A stretch of DNA of 64,000 bases, taken from assembly GCF_004000885.1 (NCBI RefSeq), contig NZ_BIMC01000023.1, forward strand, positions 27,332-91,331, read 5' to 3'. Positions within the stretch are counted from its first letter, which is position 1. Each line of letters opens with the position of its first letter. A program made the translations under genes and the position numbers. Below, piece after piece: positions 36,301-44,778 of the stretch. Source of the DNA: Paenibacillus glucanolyticus NBRC 15330 (GTDB lineage Bacteria > Bacillota > Bacilli > Paenibacillales > Paenibacillaceae). Below the pieces are notes generated by a model that saw only the letters and a program-made list of their open reading frames with translations, made no database searches and was not told the DNA's origin.

Positions 36301-37043
36301 CACATGCTCAGCGTGGTGTCCGTTGCTACGATTTTGATGCTGTGATGAGTGGATGCCCCTTTCGGAAAACTTCCGATCGAGGTAACGCCTGTCATGGAAC
36401 TCAAATCTCTTCCCGTCTCATGATGCAGCGCGGATGCATCCACACCATTGATTTTATATACCTTGACGGCGCCTTGAACATATAAAATCGAATAACCGCT
36501 CAACTTTCCGTTGCCATCGATCTGCGTATTAAATAGAAAACCGCCGCCTTCCATGCTGTGGTAATCCACTTTGGATTCGTCCATGTCGAAGGTAATGATC
36601 TTTTTGCCCGAAGGGCTTCCCTGCGTCAGCATGTAATCCTTATAAGCAGGCGAGGTATAACCATAGAAGGTTAACGTGCCGCCATTGTTGGAAATTTGAA
36701 CATGATTGTAATCGGCGGTTTCAACCGCCGGGCGAGTGGCATAAGGTCCGCCTATATACCAGCTGTCATAACCGTTATGGACATACGTCGTATCCGTTAC
36801 CGTTGCCCGGTCTGCACTCGCGTCCATGATCGACACATATTTGGGATTTACGCCTTCCGCTATCAGCCTGGCTTTAATCGCATCATTTAATTGGCTCTCA
36901 AAATCACTAGAATCATAGATGCTCGTCCCAGCATTATAGTAGACCTCTGCTACCGGCGAGAGCGCATATGCCATCGGCATATTCGTAACAATTAACAGTG
37001 CTGCCACTATCATGGATATGATTTTTTTCTTCAACTGTTTCAC
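33393..37043 (-). CDS. Secreted SLH/fibronectin-III surface protein
   Basis: A 1216-residue exported protein. It has a signal peptide (1-27), then an N-terminal region of about 300 residues with a lectin-like beta-sandwich look (ITFDMDESK, STHHSIKIVATDTTLSMWDNG). A bacterial Ig-like segment follows (about 390-490), then three nearly identical Fn3 repeats (about 491-765), a carboxypeptidase-regulatory-like/prealbumin-like segment (about 790-900) and three SLH repeats (about 1010-1190). It should be held on the cell wall by the SLH domains. No catalytic motif is recognised, so adhesion or polysaccharide binding is the best guess. It is divergent from a sensor kinase that may control it. Confidence 0.82.
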   Translation of the reverse strand: MKQLKKKIISMIVAALLIVTNMPMAYALSPVAEVYYNAGTSIYDSSDFESQLNDAIKARLIAEGVNPKYVSIMDASADRATVTDTTYVHNGYDSWYIGGPYATRPAVETADYNHVQISNNGGTLTFYGYTSPAYKDYMLTQGSPSGKKIITFDMDESKVDYHSMEGGGFLFNTQIDGNGKLSGYSILYVQGAVKVYKINGVDASALHHETGRDLSSMTGVTSIGSFPKGASTHHSIKIVATDTTLSMWDNGDQIIRNLTLPDVYGNEFGPIVSHIGHGCEIISIFSFDNMKLYSTSSKTLDVAADNILWGTSPLRYVVNINDDPRGDLDGGSNQSNLTNSFNNTGAQYVGVTSATYADIDQTFIDGITGGGLHIHSDKSSADIIQEIADRIADQLITDYKAAILDIEEAESNTDIRFQPGDTKNSVKNNLTLQQDDDVTTVWSSDQPSIIAPDGTVTRPVITQSGTYVTLTATITKDGLTSEKTFTVYVNAADPAPLGTLTAASGNGEVTLKFPALTGASNIVVEQSIDGTTFTPVSPLETLDATSTSATVTGLTNGETYHFRLNVESGLYDGISNVVQASPSKSLTTLSAVAGSGQVTLNFPALTGASSIVVEQSTDGTTFTPVSPSEPLDAASTSATLTGLTNGEIYYFRLNVGSGPYAGVSNVVEALPSEPITTLSAVAGIGQVTLNFPALTGASSIVIERSTDGTTFTPVSPLETLDSGSTSATIAGLSSRETYYFRLIVQSGPHAGVSNVVSVKPHAPAVLEETPPAGNTGVVQQQPASTMKAEVVVSDQANGGKVVQEKITKLVGDNLKVSGKIKSATGQELNLPSIVMNQDGSFTLPKVAAGEYTLSLNVIAPNGEKLAGPAGKLSVDSNGNAKLSVDLVDPYGTILDKVTSQPVAGVNMQLYWADTELNRSKGRVPGTVVQLPELPDFSPNKNHNPQSSSDSGQYGWMVYADGDYYFLGEKNGYIVFDSRNDKREERFGNDSYIKDGVIHVGDTIVKFSFSAQPKVKASGDHRAYMVGYPDGTFQADRGIIRSEMAAILSRLYTAEAGANKVSYSDVTAKHWAMNAITTATHNKWMVGFSDNTFKPKKQITRAEFAQILMNVYQWDAVQESTYTDVTGHWAEKAIATAQEQGLLFDFTEKSFNPNQSITRVEVIRILNQLLDRKPWDIKVEPKWTDVPEGHDYYSDIMEASIPHSFEQLETGIENWKE
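34750..35570 (-). repeat. Three tandem Fn3-coding repeats of about 270 bp
   Basis: Three consecutive units encode near-identical Fn3 domains (VTLNFPALTGASSIVVEQS in two and close variants in the third). DNA identity is high, so unequal recombination could change copy number. Confidence 0.75.
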
Positions 37044-37180
37044 CCATCCTGTAAGTTTAGTAACCGTCTGACATTCTACACCGACATGTGACCCCTTATC
37101 CCCATTTTTGAATAAATTGTGCGGATAACACCCTCCAGCAGATCAGATTGTAAAAAATGTAATTCCAACATATCAGAAGC

Positions 37181-37236
37181 ATCTCTCAAAAATCTCTCAA
37201 ATTCGACTTCGATCGACAGGTAGATTTTTGAGAGAT
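37181..37236. promoter_or_regulatory. 15-bp perfect inverted repeat in divergent promoter region
   Basis: ATCTCTCAAAAATCT and AGATTTTTGAGAGAT flank a 26-base spacer, and a third partial AATCTCTCAAA lies next to the left arm. It is between the SLH protein gene and the sensor kinase gene, so an operator shared by both is plausible. It could also form an RNA hairpin in the kinase leader. Confidence 0.5.
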
Positions 37237-37275
37237 CTTTGCCATATGATAGAGTCCATAAGGGTGTGACTATAC

Positions 37276-40215
37276 ATGAAGAAATGGATTGGTTGTCTGG
37301 GTGCCATATGTGCCCTAATCGCCATTCTCTATATGATCTTTAGCGATCAGGATACAGGTGCCGTCAAGATCAAAGCCGTAAACGGCGTGCTTGACCTGCG
37401 AGAGCTCAAGGAGACATCGTTTGTCTCGTTAGCAGGCGATTGGAAATTCACCGGCAAAGCTTTTGTTGCCCCGACAGACTTTTCCAGTGAAGCCGAACAT
37501 CTGCCGGTACCCGGTCCCTGGGCATCGGAGGTCGAGTGGGGCTCCTATCAATTAATGGTATATCTGCCGGACCACTGGTCGGGAGAGATCGGTCTCCGCG
37601 TTCGCAATATCTGGTCCGCTCACACCATCTATGTGGATGGCGTAGCCCTCTCGAAAATAGGAGCCGTGGCAGCAACCAAACAAGCGACAACACCGGACAA
37701 TCCATCCTATGAAGCGTACTTTAAACCGGACAGCCGGCAGCTCCTTATCACCATCCACGCATCCAACTTCTACAATACGAGAGGCGGCATCGTCCTGCCG
37801 ATTGATTTCGGCGACGCCGAACTGATGAAGGAAGACGTGCAGCGGGATCTGTCCCTGGAGTGGACAGCTACCTTATGTTTGTTGCTGTTCAGCATGTTCC
37901 ATATGACAATCTACCTGCTGCGAACAAAGGACGAAGCCTTCTTGTACAGCGGGCTGCACTTTCTGCTATTGGCCCTGGTTATCGTGCTGCGAGGGGAACG
38001 GCTATTCATTCGGGAGTTCCCGTTGTTTCCCTTTGAGCTCTATTTTCGGCTGCAGGATACCTTTACCTTCCTGGCCTCCATCCTGCTGATTGTCTTTATC
38101 GTCAAAATGATTCCTTCCATCATGAGTCGAAAGACGATGTATCTGCTGTTTCTGCCGATCTTGGCCTATGCATTCTTCAATGCGGTTCTCCCGGCCAGAA
38201 CCCTGTCGGTTACGCAGTACCCGCTCTTTTATTACAACGATGGATTAATCCTGGGCATTATTATTCGCATCTTCTATTTGACGCTTAAAAAGCGAATCAA
38301 CATACGCCGAAATGAAGCAATCATCCTAATGTCCATGCTGCTGTTTCTTGCCGTATTTGCGATAAGCGCTTCATCGGACAATTTATTCTTTACCGGGCGA
38401 AATTACATGAACCGTATCGGGTTGGTCGGGTTTGTCATGACGATGAATGTTTTTCTCGGTATACGTCTGATGAACCGGGCTGAGGAATCGGAACAGCTGA
38501 GCACGAGGCTGCAAAAGGCAAACGATGCGAAGGATGCCTTCCTGAAAGTCACGACCCAGGACTTGCAGAGGCCATTGCACGATGCCATCCATCTCGTGGG
38601 AGCCATGAATCGGGAGCCCGATCGCGAGAAGCAAGGCCAGCAATTGTACTTGGCTGAGCAGCTAATGGGGAACATGGTTTATTTATTGAGGGATCTGCAT
38701 GATTTTACCCGTCTTCGATTTGATGATTATGCGATCCAGCTTAAGTCCACCAATCTTCGGATGGTCATGCTTCATGTCATTCAGCTGATGCAGTTTACCT
38801 TCACGAATAAAAAAATCGCAATCCATGAACAGATTCCGAAGCAGCTTTATGTATGGGCGGATGAGAAGCGCTTAACGCAAGTATTCATTCGGATCATGAC
38901 AGAGATCTCTCACGATATCGCAGAAGATCAACTGACGATTGAAGCTATACAGGTGGGCACGGATATCCTGCTTAAAGTGACGTCAGCCGGCGAATCAACG
39001 CCAGTGAATCGGGATCGCCCGCATTCTTCGGGACTCATGATGACAGAAGAACTTGTCCAACAGATGAATGGAAGCATCGCATATGAACGTTTGCAAGGCA
39101 GAATTCGCTTTACGGTCACACTGGCTTTCAGCGAATGTAAAGAGCCGGTTACCACAGCCGAATATGAATACAACCTGGAATCTGCGGCACACGCAGAAGA
39201 TCGGGATCTGGGAACGCTCCTGATTGTCGATGACGATGCGATGCATGCGGAGGTCATGAGGGACATGCTGGGGGATGCCTACCGGGTACGAATCGCGCAT
39301 ACGGCTCAAGAAGCGCTTGATTATTATAGGAATCATCCGGAAATCGCGATGATGATCATGGATGATATCATTCCTGGCGACATGAATAGTCTGGAGCTGC
39401 TTCAACAAATCCGTACTCAGGCATCCGTAATGGACCTGCCGGTCTTAATGATGATTTCTTCCGAGTATCCCAGACATATCGAAATGATTTTCGCTGCTGG
39501 CGCCAATGATTATTTACTGAAGCCTTTTTCCAAAGAGACCTTGATGGCCCGCTTGAATGCCGCAGAACAAACGAAGCAGTCTATGCAGAAGGCGATTGAA
39601 TATGAAATGGCCTTTCTGCAGACCCAAATCAAACCGCATTTTCTCTATAATGCGCTCAGCAACATCATTGCCTTTTGTTATACGGACGGGGAGCGTGCAG
39701 CCTATCTTCTAACGATGCTCAGCTCTTTCCTGCGTTATATATTTGAGACGAGCCGGGACGGACAATTCTCTACCCTGCAGAAGGAGCTGGAGATTATCGA
39801 CGCTTATGTAGAGGTGGAAAAAGCCAGATTTGGCGAACGGTTAACCTTCGCTTATGACATCGACCCGTCCATTGCCGCGGAGCATATTCTGATTCCGAGT
39901 CTGCTCCTGCAGCCTTTAGTGGAGAACGCGATTCGCCATGGCCTGTTCGACAAGGAAGGTCCGGGGCATGTTCAGGTCACGGTTTCCTTGCAGGGTTCCT
40001 GCTTGAATATCCGCGTCACCGATGACGGGGTAGGCATGTCGGCCTTGCAATGCGCTCAATTAATGGGGGGAACGGCTGCCCATGCCGGAATCGGATTTAC
40101 GAATGTACGTCGGCGCGTGCATGACCTATCCCAAGGGAGCCTGGAGATTGACTCCTCACCGGGTAATGGAACAACCATTCAAATCATGATTCCCGTGAAG
40201 GAGGGACAAGGGTAA
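37276..40215 (+). CDS. 7TMR-DISM hybrid sensor histidine kinase
   Basis: A 979-residue protein. It has an N-terminal membrane anchor, an extracellular sugar-binding-like 7TMR-DISMED2 domain (about 40-185), seven membrane helices (about 195-400), a coiled region and a vestigial HisKA/HATPase module (about 415-625). A receiver domain (about 652-770, Asp696) precedes a LytS-type kinase (His788 in IKPHFLYN) and a full HATPase (ENAIRHGL, DDGVGM). In the first kinase module the phospho-His is replaced (TTQDLQRPL) and the ATP-binding N and G boxes are lost. The next gene starts within its stop codon. It probably senses a surface carbohydrate. Confidence 0.85.
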   Translation: MKKWIGCLGAICALIAILYMIFSDQDTGAVKIKAVNGVLDLRELKETSFVSLAGDWKFTGKAFVAPTDFSSEAEHLPVPGPWASEVEWGSYQLMVYLPDHWSGEIGLRVRNIWSAHTIYVDGVALSKIGAVAATKQATTPDNPSYEAYFKPDSRQLLITIHASNFYNTRGGIVLPIDFGDAELMKEDVQRDLSLEWTATLCLLLFSMFHMTIYLLRTKDEAFLYSGLHFLLLALVIVLRGERLFIREFPLFPFELYFRLQDTFTFLASILLIVFIVKMIPSIMSRKTMYLLFLPILAYAFFNAVLPARTLSVTQYPLFYYNDGLILGIIIRIFYLTLKKRINIRRNEAIILMSMLLFLAVFAISASSDNLFFTGRNYMNRIGLVGFVMTMNVFLGIRLMNRAEESEQLSTRLQKANDAKDAFLKVTTQDLQRPLHDAIHLVGAMNREPDREKQGQQLYLAEQLMGNMVYLLRDLHDFTRLRFDDYAIQLKSTNLRMVMLHVIQLMQFTFTNKKIAIHEQIPKQLYVWADEKRLTQVFIRIMTEISHDIAEDQLTIEAIQVGTDILLKVTSAGESTPVNRDRPHSSGLMMTEELVQQMNGSIAYERLQGRIRFTVTLAFSECKEPVTTAEYEYNLESAAHAEDRDLGTLLIVDDDAMHAEVMRDMLGDAYRVRIAHTAQEALDYYRNHPEIAMMIMDDIIPGDMNSLELLQQIRTQASVMDLPVLMMISSEYPRHIEMIFAAGANDYLLKPFSKETLMARLNAAEQTKQSMQKAIEYEMAFLQTQIKPHFLYNALSNIIAFCYTDGERAAYLLTMLSSFLRYIFETSRDGQFSTLQKELEIIDAYVEVEKARFGERLTFAYDIDPSIAAEHILIPSLLLQPLVENAIRHGLFDKEGPGHVQVTVSLQGSCLNIRVTDDGVGMSALQCAQLMGGTAAHAGIGFTNVRRRVHDLSQGSLEIDSSPGNGTTIQIMIPVKEGQG

Positions 40216-40985
40216 TGTGGAAGATCATCATCGTGGAGGATGAGAAACCGATTCTGGGCCTGCATGCCCGATTGCTTGAAACGTATGGCCCGTTTCAAAT
40301 TGTAGGCTGCTTCGAATCGCCATTTGATGCGCTGCAGGAAATACCCAAGCTGGATCTGGACGCACTCGTGCTCGACATTGAAATGCCGAGAATGACGGGA
40401 CTTCAGCTGGCCCAGAACTTGGTGGAGAACGGGATCGACGTGCCTGTGATCTTCACGACCGCTCACCAGCAATATGCCGTGCAGGCCTTTCGCGTGCAAG
40501 CCCTGGATTATCTCTTGAAACCGATGACCATGAATATGGTGAAGCAGCTGGATGAACGCCTTCAGAAGTATTATGGTCAGAGACCAAAGCCGATCCCTAA
40601 GAATACACTCGATGTCCAGTTATACGGAGAAGCATCCGTTATGAGAGGAGACCAGCTTGTAAAATGGCCTACCCGCTTAACGGAGGAGCTGTTTTACTAT
40701 TTGCTGCTTCATGAAAATAAGTTATGCCATAAATGGAGAATCATCGATGATCTCTGGACGAACGTAGAGGAGAAGCGAGCGCTGTCCAATTTGTATAATA
40801 CGATTTATCGGATGCGTCAGCTGTTGATGGAACTGGATATTCCCATCGTCATCGAGCGAATGAATGAAGGTTACATCATGAATACAAACAACAGCATCGT
40901 TGTGAAACCGAAGGAAGGGCCGGATGCCCTTCTGCTGGAATCGAAAGGATATCTGTGGGCCTACGCTTTCGAATCCGCACGATAA
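40215..40985 (+). CDS. Response regulator with OmpR/SARP-like winged helix
   Basis: This 256-residue protein has a receiver domain (1-120, phospho-Asp54 in VLDIEMPRMTG, KPMTMN near the end). A C-terminal wHTH of the kind seen in SARP-like bacterial regulators follows (LTEELFYYLLLHENKLCHKWRI). It shares one base with the stop of the sensor kinase gene, so it is the cognate partner. A good terminator follows. Targets are unknown; the divergent SLH surface protein gene is the obvious candidate. Confidence 0.85.
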   Translation: MWKIIIVEDEKPILGLHARLLETYGPFQIVGCFESPFDALQEIPKLDLDALVLDIEMPRMTGLQLAQNLVENGIDVPVIFTTAHQQYAVQAFRVQALDYLLKPMTMNMVKQLDERLQKYYGQRPKPIPKNTLDVQLYGEASVMRGDQLVKWPTRLTEELFYYLLLHENKLCHKWRIIDDLWTNVEEKRALSNLYNTIYRMRQLLMELDIPIVIERMNEGYIMNTNNSIVVKPKEGPDALLLESKGYLWAYAFESAR

Positions 40986-40987
40986 GC

Positions 40988-41020
40988 AAAAACCACATTC
41001 GCATGCGGATGTGGTTTTTG
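40988..41020 (+). terminator. Terminator of the sensor kinase/regulator operon
   Basis: AAAAACCACATTCGC-AT-GCGGATGTGGTTTTT, nearly perfect, 3 bases after the stop. Confidence 0.8.
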
Positions 41021-41038
41021 CATTTTTCAAATCCGATC

Positions 41039-41151
41039 TCAATATCCTCGCGAATATTCCGGGCTTTCTTTGAGATGGACGATAGCAAGATATCCGCTTG
41101 AATCGATTCATACACTCCCCAGGCGGTATCATTACAGAAAGCGTAGATCAC
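41039..41151 (-). pseudogene. Remnant of a second mscS-type gene (3' end)
   Basis: About 113 bases match the end of the MscS gene at 26196. They encode a cognate of IYTFTNDINWAVYESIQADI, then jump by deletion to a cognate of VQLKESPEYSRGY and the stop. The upstream part of the gene is missing. DNA identity is high over the matched blocks, so this is a decayed paralogue or a partial duplication. Confidence 0.7.
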
Positions 41152-41196
41152 ATAGAAGACCTCTCAAGATGAGCCGTACTAAACTTACCGTTTTAC

Positions 41197-42006
41197 CTAA
41201 GCCAAAGTTGCAGCAAAAGAGCCCAGCGTCTTTCTGCATGCAGAGAAGGATTGCAGCTCAATGCAAATCTGTGGTTCCTCATTTCTGTCCGCTTCCTGAT
41301 TACGTACAATCCAGACCCCTTCATTAGCAGGAAGCACAAACAAAATATCCTCGATTGCCGTCTGATTTCCGCTGCCAATTCTTATCGTGCTTAGATTGTC
41401 CATGGTACGGGCATTGGTTTGAAAATCCTGCTGCCATTTTGCAATCAGCTGCTGCTGGTCTGATGAAAGCTCATCATGAAGAGGGGAGGCAGGGAATTCA
41501 CCAGATGTCAGCTGGTTCCACAATTCTTCAGTGATCACAACCTTGGATTCGGATAAAGTCGTCCCATCGGCTATCGAAGGCTCCACTCCATAGAAACGTA
41601 CAAGCTCCTCTTCCCAATCCGCCGGCTCTGTCCAGGTTAGAAAATGAAGCGTATGATTGTCAGACAAGTGATACAAATACCGCTGCTGCAGCTCGTGGAT
41701 CGTCAGTACTTTGTTAGAATTCCGATCCGTAATGCCTCTCAGCATATAATTGCTGTACAGCAAATGCTGAATCATTTGCGTAATTTCGGAAGGAAAACGA
41801 ACCTCTCCGTTCTCTTCATCAATCGATTCTATAAAACCTTTGGACATCAAGCTATGTGTAGCGGCCTGAAACAAAAGCTCCCATCTGTCTTCAGACAGAT
41901 CTCCATAATATGCCTTCATAAGTCCTGCAGCCATTTCCTCCCCTTGATGAACGGCCAAGGCGTAACCCAGCTCTTCTAATGAAAATATATAGGTATGCTT
42001 GCTCAT
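41197..42006 (-). CDS. Hypothetical protein in WXG100 effector locus
   Basis: A 269-residue soluble, acidic protein with no signal peptide or membrane span; GGAGG precedes the ATG. Its N-terminal half is predicted helical with a winged-helix-like pattern (EDRWELLFQAATHSLMSKGFIE), and the C-terminal half is mixed alpha/beta. It follows a WXG100-type protein and a small membrane protein on the same strand. The overall shape recalls EspG-like chaperones of type VII secretion, but I cannot support that from motifs. A chaperone or immunity role is inferred from position only. Confidence 0.55.
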   Translation of the reverse strand: MSKHTYIFSLEELGYALAVHQGEEMAAGLMKAYYGDLSEDRWELLFQAATHSLMSKGFIESIDEENGEVRFPSEITQMIQHLLYSNYMLRGITDRNSNKVLTIHELQQRYLYHLSDNHTLHFLTWTEPADWEEELVRFYGVEPSIADGTTLSESKVVITEELWNQLTSGEFPASPLHDELSSDQQQLIAKWQQDFQTNARTMDNLSTIRIGSGNQTAIEDILFVLPANEGVWIVRNQEADRNEEPQICIELQSFSACRKTLGSFAATLA

Positions 42007-42030
42007 GTAAGCAAATCCTCCAATACAAAT

Positions 42031-42504
42031 CTATTTCGATTCCTTTCCGTTACGGCTGATCAGCCCCCGCAGGCGCTTCATGGCAGATTGAATTTCGGTA
42101 TCAGTCAACAAATAATACGTGTTCACGGTCCAGGTCTCTCTGTTTTTCAAATGAAAAATCAGCACAGGAAATTTCGGAAGCAGCCACTTCCGAATGGAAG
42201 GGCCGCTGTAGCTGATGCTTGTAATCTCCGCCCAGGCTACGGTCCGCGTACCATCTGAAATGGAATTTGGATCGTAGGTGAGAAGCTGCGTATCTGATTT
42301 CAGCGCCTTTGGCAAGCTGACAACCAAATATCCTCCAAAAAAAGGAATTCCTATGATGGCTGATGTGATACAAAAAAACTTGCGAATAAAGGAAGTGTCC
42401 ATAAAAAAAGCTGCGTACAGCAGAAACAGGCAGGCCAGCACAAACAGTAAACTGCCAAGTGATTTGCCCCATGCCACGGATTTCCGATATGATATTGCGT
42501 TCAT
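42031..42504 (-). CDS. PH-like membrane protein (STM3941/DUF5381-like)
   Basis: This 157-residue protein has two adjacent transmembrane helices near the N-terminus (about 15-33 and 42-62) and a cytoplasmic beta-rich domain resembling bacterial PH-like folds (TVAWAEITSISY, FPVLIFHLKNRETWTV). GGAAGG precedes the ATG. The gene lies 20 bases downstream of the WXG100-headed gene. Proteins of this layout often occur beside polymorphic toxin genes as immunity or accessory membrane factors. That role is inferred. Confidence 0.55.
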   Translation of the reverse strand: MNAISYRKSVAWGKSLGSLLFVLACLFLLYAAFFMDTSFIRKFFCITSAIIGIPFFGGYLVVSLPKALKSDTQLLTYDPNSISDGTRTVAWAEITSISYSGPSIRKWLLPKFPVLIFHLKNRETWTVNTYYLLTDTEIQSAMKRLRGLISRNGKESK

Positions 42505-42524
42505 GATTTAGCGCCTTCCTGAAA

Positions 42525-43556
42525 TTATTTGAACAGTCCGCTAATCCAGCGAACTCCTTTTTCGACCACTTTAGCTGCGCCATCACCGACAAAGGCTCCA
42601 ACCGTACCGCCTACATAGGAACCGATGGCCGCACCAACCGGACCGCCAATCATCGCTCCGACGGCTCCGCCTGCTACAGCTCCGCCATAGGTGGCGGCTG
42701 TTTTTACAACAACGTTGGATGCGGCTACAGCTACTTCTTCCCCGTTAAGCTTGCCCTCACGATACTTACTGACAAGGCCGGAAGCCTCACCGATCACATT
42801 AAAGGTTGCGTTAATCGGGAATATCTTTTTGGCGATCATGCCTGGGATTTTCTTGGTAGCGATCCCATATCTACCTTTTTCCACGCCGACTATGACCTGT
42901 CTAGTCCATTGAGGAAAATTCTTAGCTTGACTAAAGCCTAACCCAAAATTGAGACCGAATTTGCTTGCCACTCTATCAAAGCCTTTGATTCCGTTCATCA
43001 TGAAGCCTGGGTTCACAATTTGGCGATTTATGCCTCTTGCCAAGTTCTTCAAGAACGTATTGTTACCTTTGCCTTTAACCCATGGAGCATTATGAATTTT
43101 GGCTCGGGACGGATTTCTAGGATCTACTCTGAGTTGTACCGTCTTGGTTAAGACTAAGGAAGCACCCACAGAGCTGTATAGGAGAGTTCCCCACTTTTCC
43201 AGATTATCTCTTGCTTCAAGCGAGCTGTCTAACACGTTCTGGGTTTGATCAATCGGATCGGCGGCCGTCCTTGCCTGTAAAGAAACTTGAGTGGAATCGG
43301 CCTCTTTAAAACGGTTGACAATCGTATGTAATTCCGTGCTGACTGAACCCACCGCTGTGGTGAAATTATCCATTTGCTGACGGGCCAGCTGGAAATTTTG
43401 ATAGAATTGTTGCCTTGTCGTACCTTCCCATCCACTTTCAAGAATTTGAATCTGCTGGGTAAGGTGGCTGCAAATTTGCACCCCGATCTCCCTGGCCTGT
43501 GCAAATTGTTGGGATATCTCCATAAGTCTTTCCGGAGGAACTAATATTTTACCCAT
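42525..43556 (-). CDS. WXG100-headed protein with C-terminal glycine-zipper domain, putative type VII effector
   Basis: The start is the ATG with GAGGTGAG 4 bases upstream; an in-frame ATG 63 bases earlier has no ribosome site. The 343-residue product has an N-terminal WXG100 helical hairpin (residues 1-95, W43-E44-G45 at the turn), a middle region rich in basic and aromatic residues (about 140-260), and a C-terminal membrane-active-looking GxxxG series (about 285-335; AGGAVGAMIGGPVGAAIG). WXG100 heads direct export by ESX/type VII systems. The glycine-zipper tail suggests membrane insertion. No secretion machinery is encoded here, so export would depend on genes elsewhere. Confidence 0.72.
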   Translation of the reverse strand: MGKILVPPERLMEISQQFAQAREIGVQICSHLTQQIQILESGWEGTTRQQFYQNFQLARQQMDNFTTAVGSVSTELHTIVNRFKEADSTQVSLQARTAADPIDQTQNVLDSSLEARDNLEKWGTLLYSSVGASLVLTKTVQLRVDPRNPSRAKIHNAPWVKGKGNNTFLKNLARGINRQIVNPGFMMNGIKGFDRVASKFGLNFGLGFSQAKNFPQWTRQVIVGVEKGRYGIATKKIPGMIAKKIFPINATFNVIGEASGLVSKYREGKLNGEEVAVAASNVVVKTAATYGGAVAGGAVGAMIGGPVGAAIGSYVGGTVGAFVGDGAAKVVEKGVRWISGLFK

Positions 43557-43811
43557 GGCACTCACCTCAACAATATACAGATTAATGTAATTATTGTAGT
43601 AAAGGTCATCCATCTTCACAAAAGGAACAAGTAACAGAATAGTAAAAAATCGTTAGGACCTTGGGACCATTTTCCTTTTCCCCATAGTCGGAGGACAGAG
43701 CCGATTACGAATTCAAACCCATATCGTTCAGTCAAAAGTAAAGTACCTTGTGCCAAATGGACTAAATAATCTTCAGTTGTCCAAATAAATCACGCTTCAA
43801 GTAGTGGAATT

Positions 43812-43838
43812 AAAAAAAGAGAGCTTCTAAAGCTCTCT
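43812..43838 (-). terminator. Terminator overlapping the end of the Sensor-domain gene
   Basis: Minus-strand AGAGAGCTT-TAGA-AGCTCTCT followed by seven T. The TAG stop codon is in the loop. The 255 bases from here to the WXG100 gene hold no other gene. Confidence 0.75.
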
Positions 43839-44612
43839 ATACGCCGTCTGCATCATCCCTTGAGCGGGCTGATCCTCTTCGTACTCATAATATTGCGATT
43901 GAACAGGTGCTTCCACTGGTACTGACGGTTGCGGATATGGCTCATCCACATACATGATTCTGCGCTGAATTTGCATCAGCCCATTTACGACGCGAAGAGC
44001 GATCCAAAAAAGAACAAGTCCAACGCCTGCGTACAGCAGATATTGCTGATTATAGGTCCAATCGATATGAAAATAACTAAACAAGCTATTCTCTAAAATA
44101 TCAAGCTGCATTTCATTCATCAAAATGATATGCACGACTGGCAGAGCAATCAATCCCAGTGCTAGTGAAATCACCGTTACCATAACAACAAAGAATACGA
44201 TACCCGTTACAAATCTTAGTAAAACGAGCAGCAGATTTCGAATAAATAATCCACCGTCAAAACCTCTCACCATTCGTTTCAACCAGTTCTGCCCCGCTTC
44301 TGACTGTTGATGGTTGCTATACGCTACAGGAGGATTAGGTAAACCTAAAATTTGTCTAATCAAGCTCTGTTCAAAAATCACAATCCCATTCAACAGCTTG
44401 GCTACTCCAAAAAACAGCGGTATTCCGATAAATATTGGAGTTAATCCAATGGATAGTACAATTCCCGTGATGGCCACTGTAAAATAGATAATCCCTAATG
44501 GGAGGGATAGCATTAAGTAGAGGATCGTTGCATAGGTTTTTGGATTAAAAAGCACCCAGTTCACCTTACCTGCCCGCGCCTTGGCGGTCGTTTCCATTGC
44601 CTTCATATTCAA
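43827..44612 (-). CDS. Membrane 'putative sensor' domain protein
   Basis: A 261-residue protein with two tandem halves. Each contains a hydrophobic pair with a characteristic LPLGIIYFTVAITGI / RFVTGIVFFVVMVTVI pattern and a short amphipathic link (QSLIRQILGLP), as in the Sensor domain usually fused to histidine kinases. Here it stands alone, with a Pro/Gln/Glu-rich cytoplasmic tail. A TATAAT lies about 70 bases upstream. It may be an adaptor that feeds a nearby kinase or a scaffold; no partner is proven. Confidence 0.65.
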   Translation of the reverse strand: MNMKAMETTAKARAGKVNWVLFNPKTYATILYLMLSLPLGIIYFTVAITGIVLSIGLTPIFIGIPLFFGVAKLLNGIVIFEQSLIRQILGLPNPPVAYSNHQQSEAGQNWLKRMVRGFDGGLFIRNLLLVLLRFVTGIVFFVVMVTVISLALGLIALPVVHIILMNEMQLDILENSLFSYFHIDWTYNQQYLLYAGVGLVLFWIALRVVNGLMQIQRRIMYVDEPYPQPSVPVEAPVQSQYYEYEEDQPAQGMMQTAYREL

Positions 44613-44778
44613 ACACTCCTTGCTTCATAAGTCACGCTCTCAGATATACATCCATTATATCTGCCTTATTTGCCCGACATAACCGTCTTAGGGGGTATCT
44701 GATCCTAGACTTTAGACTAGGGACTGGGCTGGCTTAGAGGAACTTGTTGAAGTAAAAGTAGACCTATTTAAATTATCT

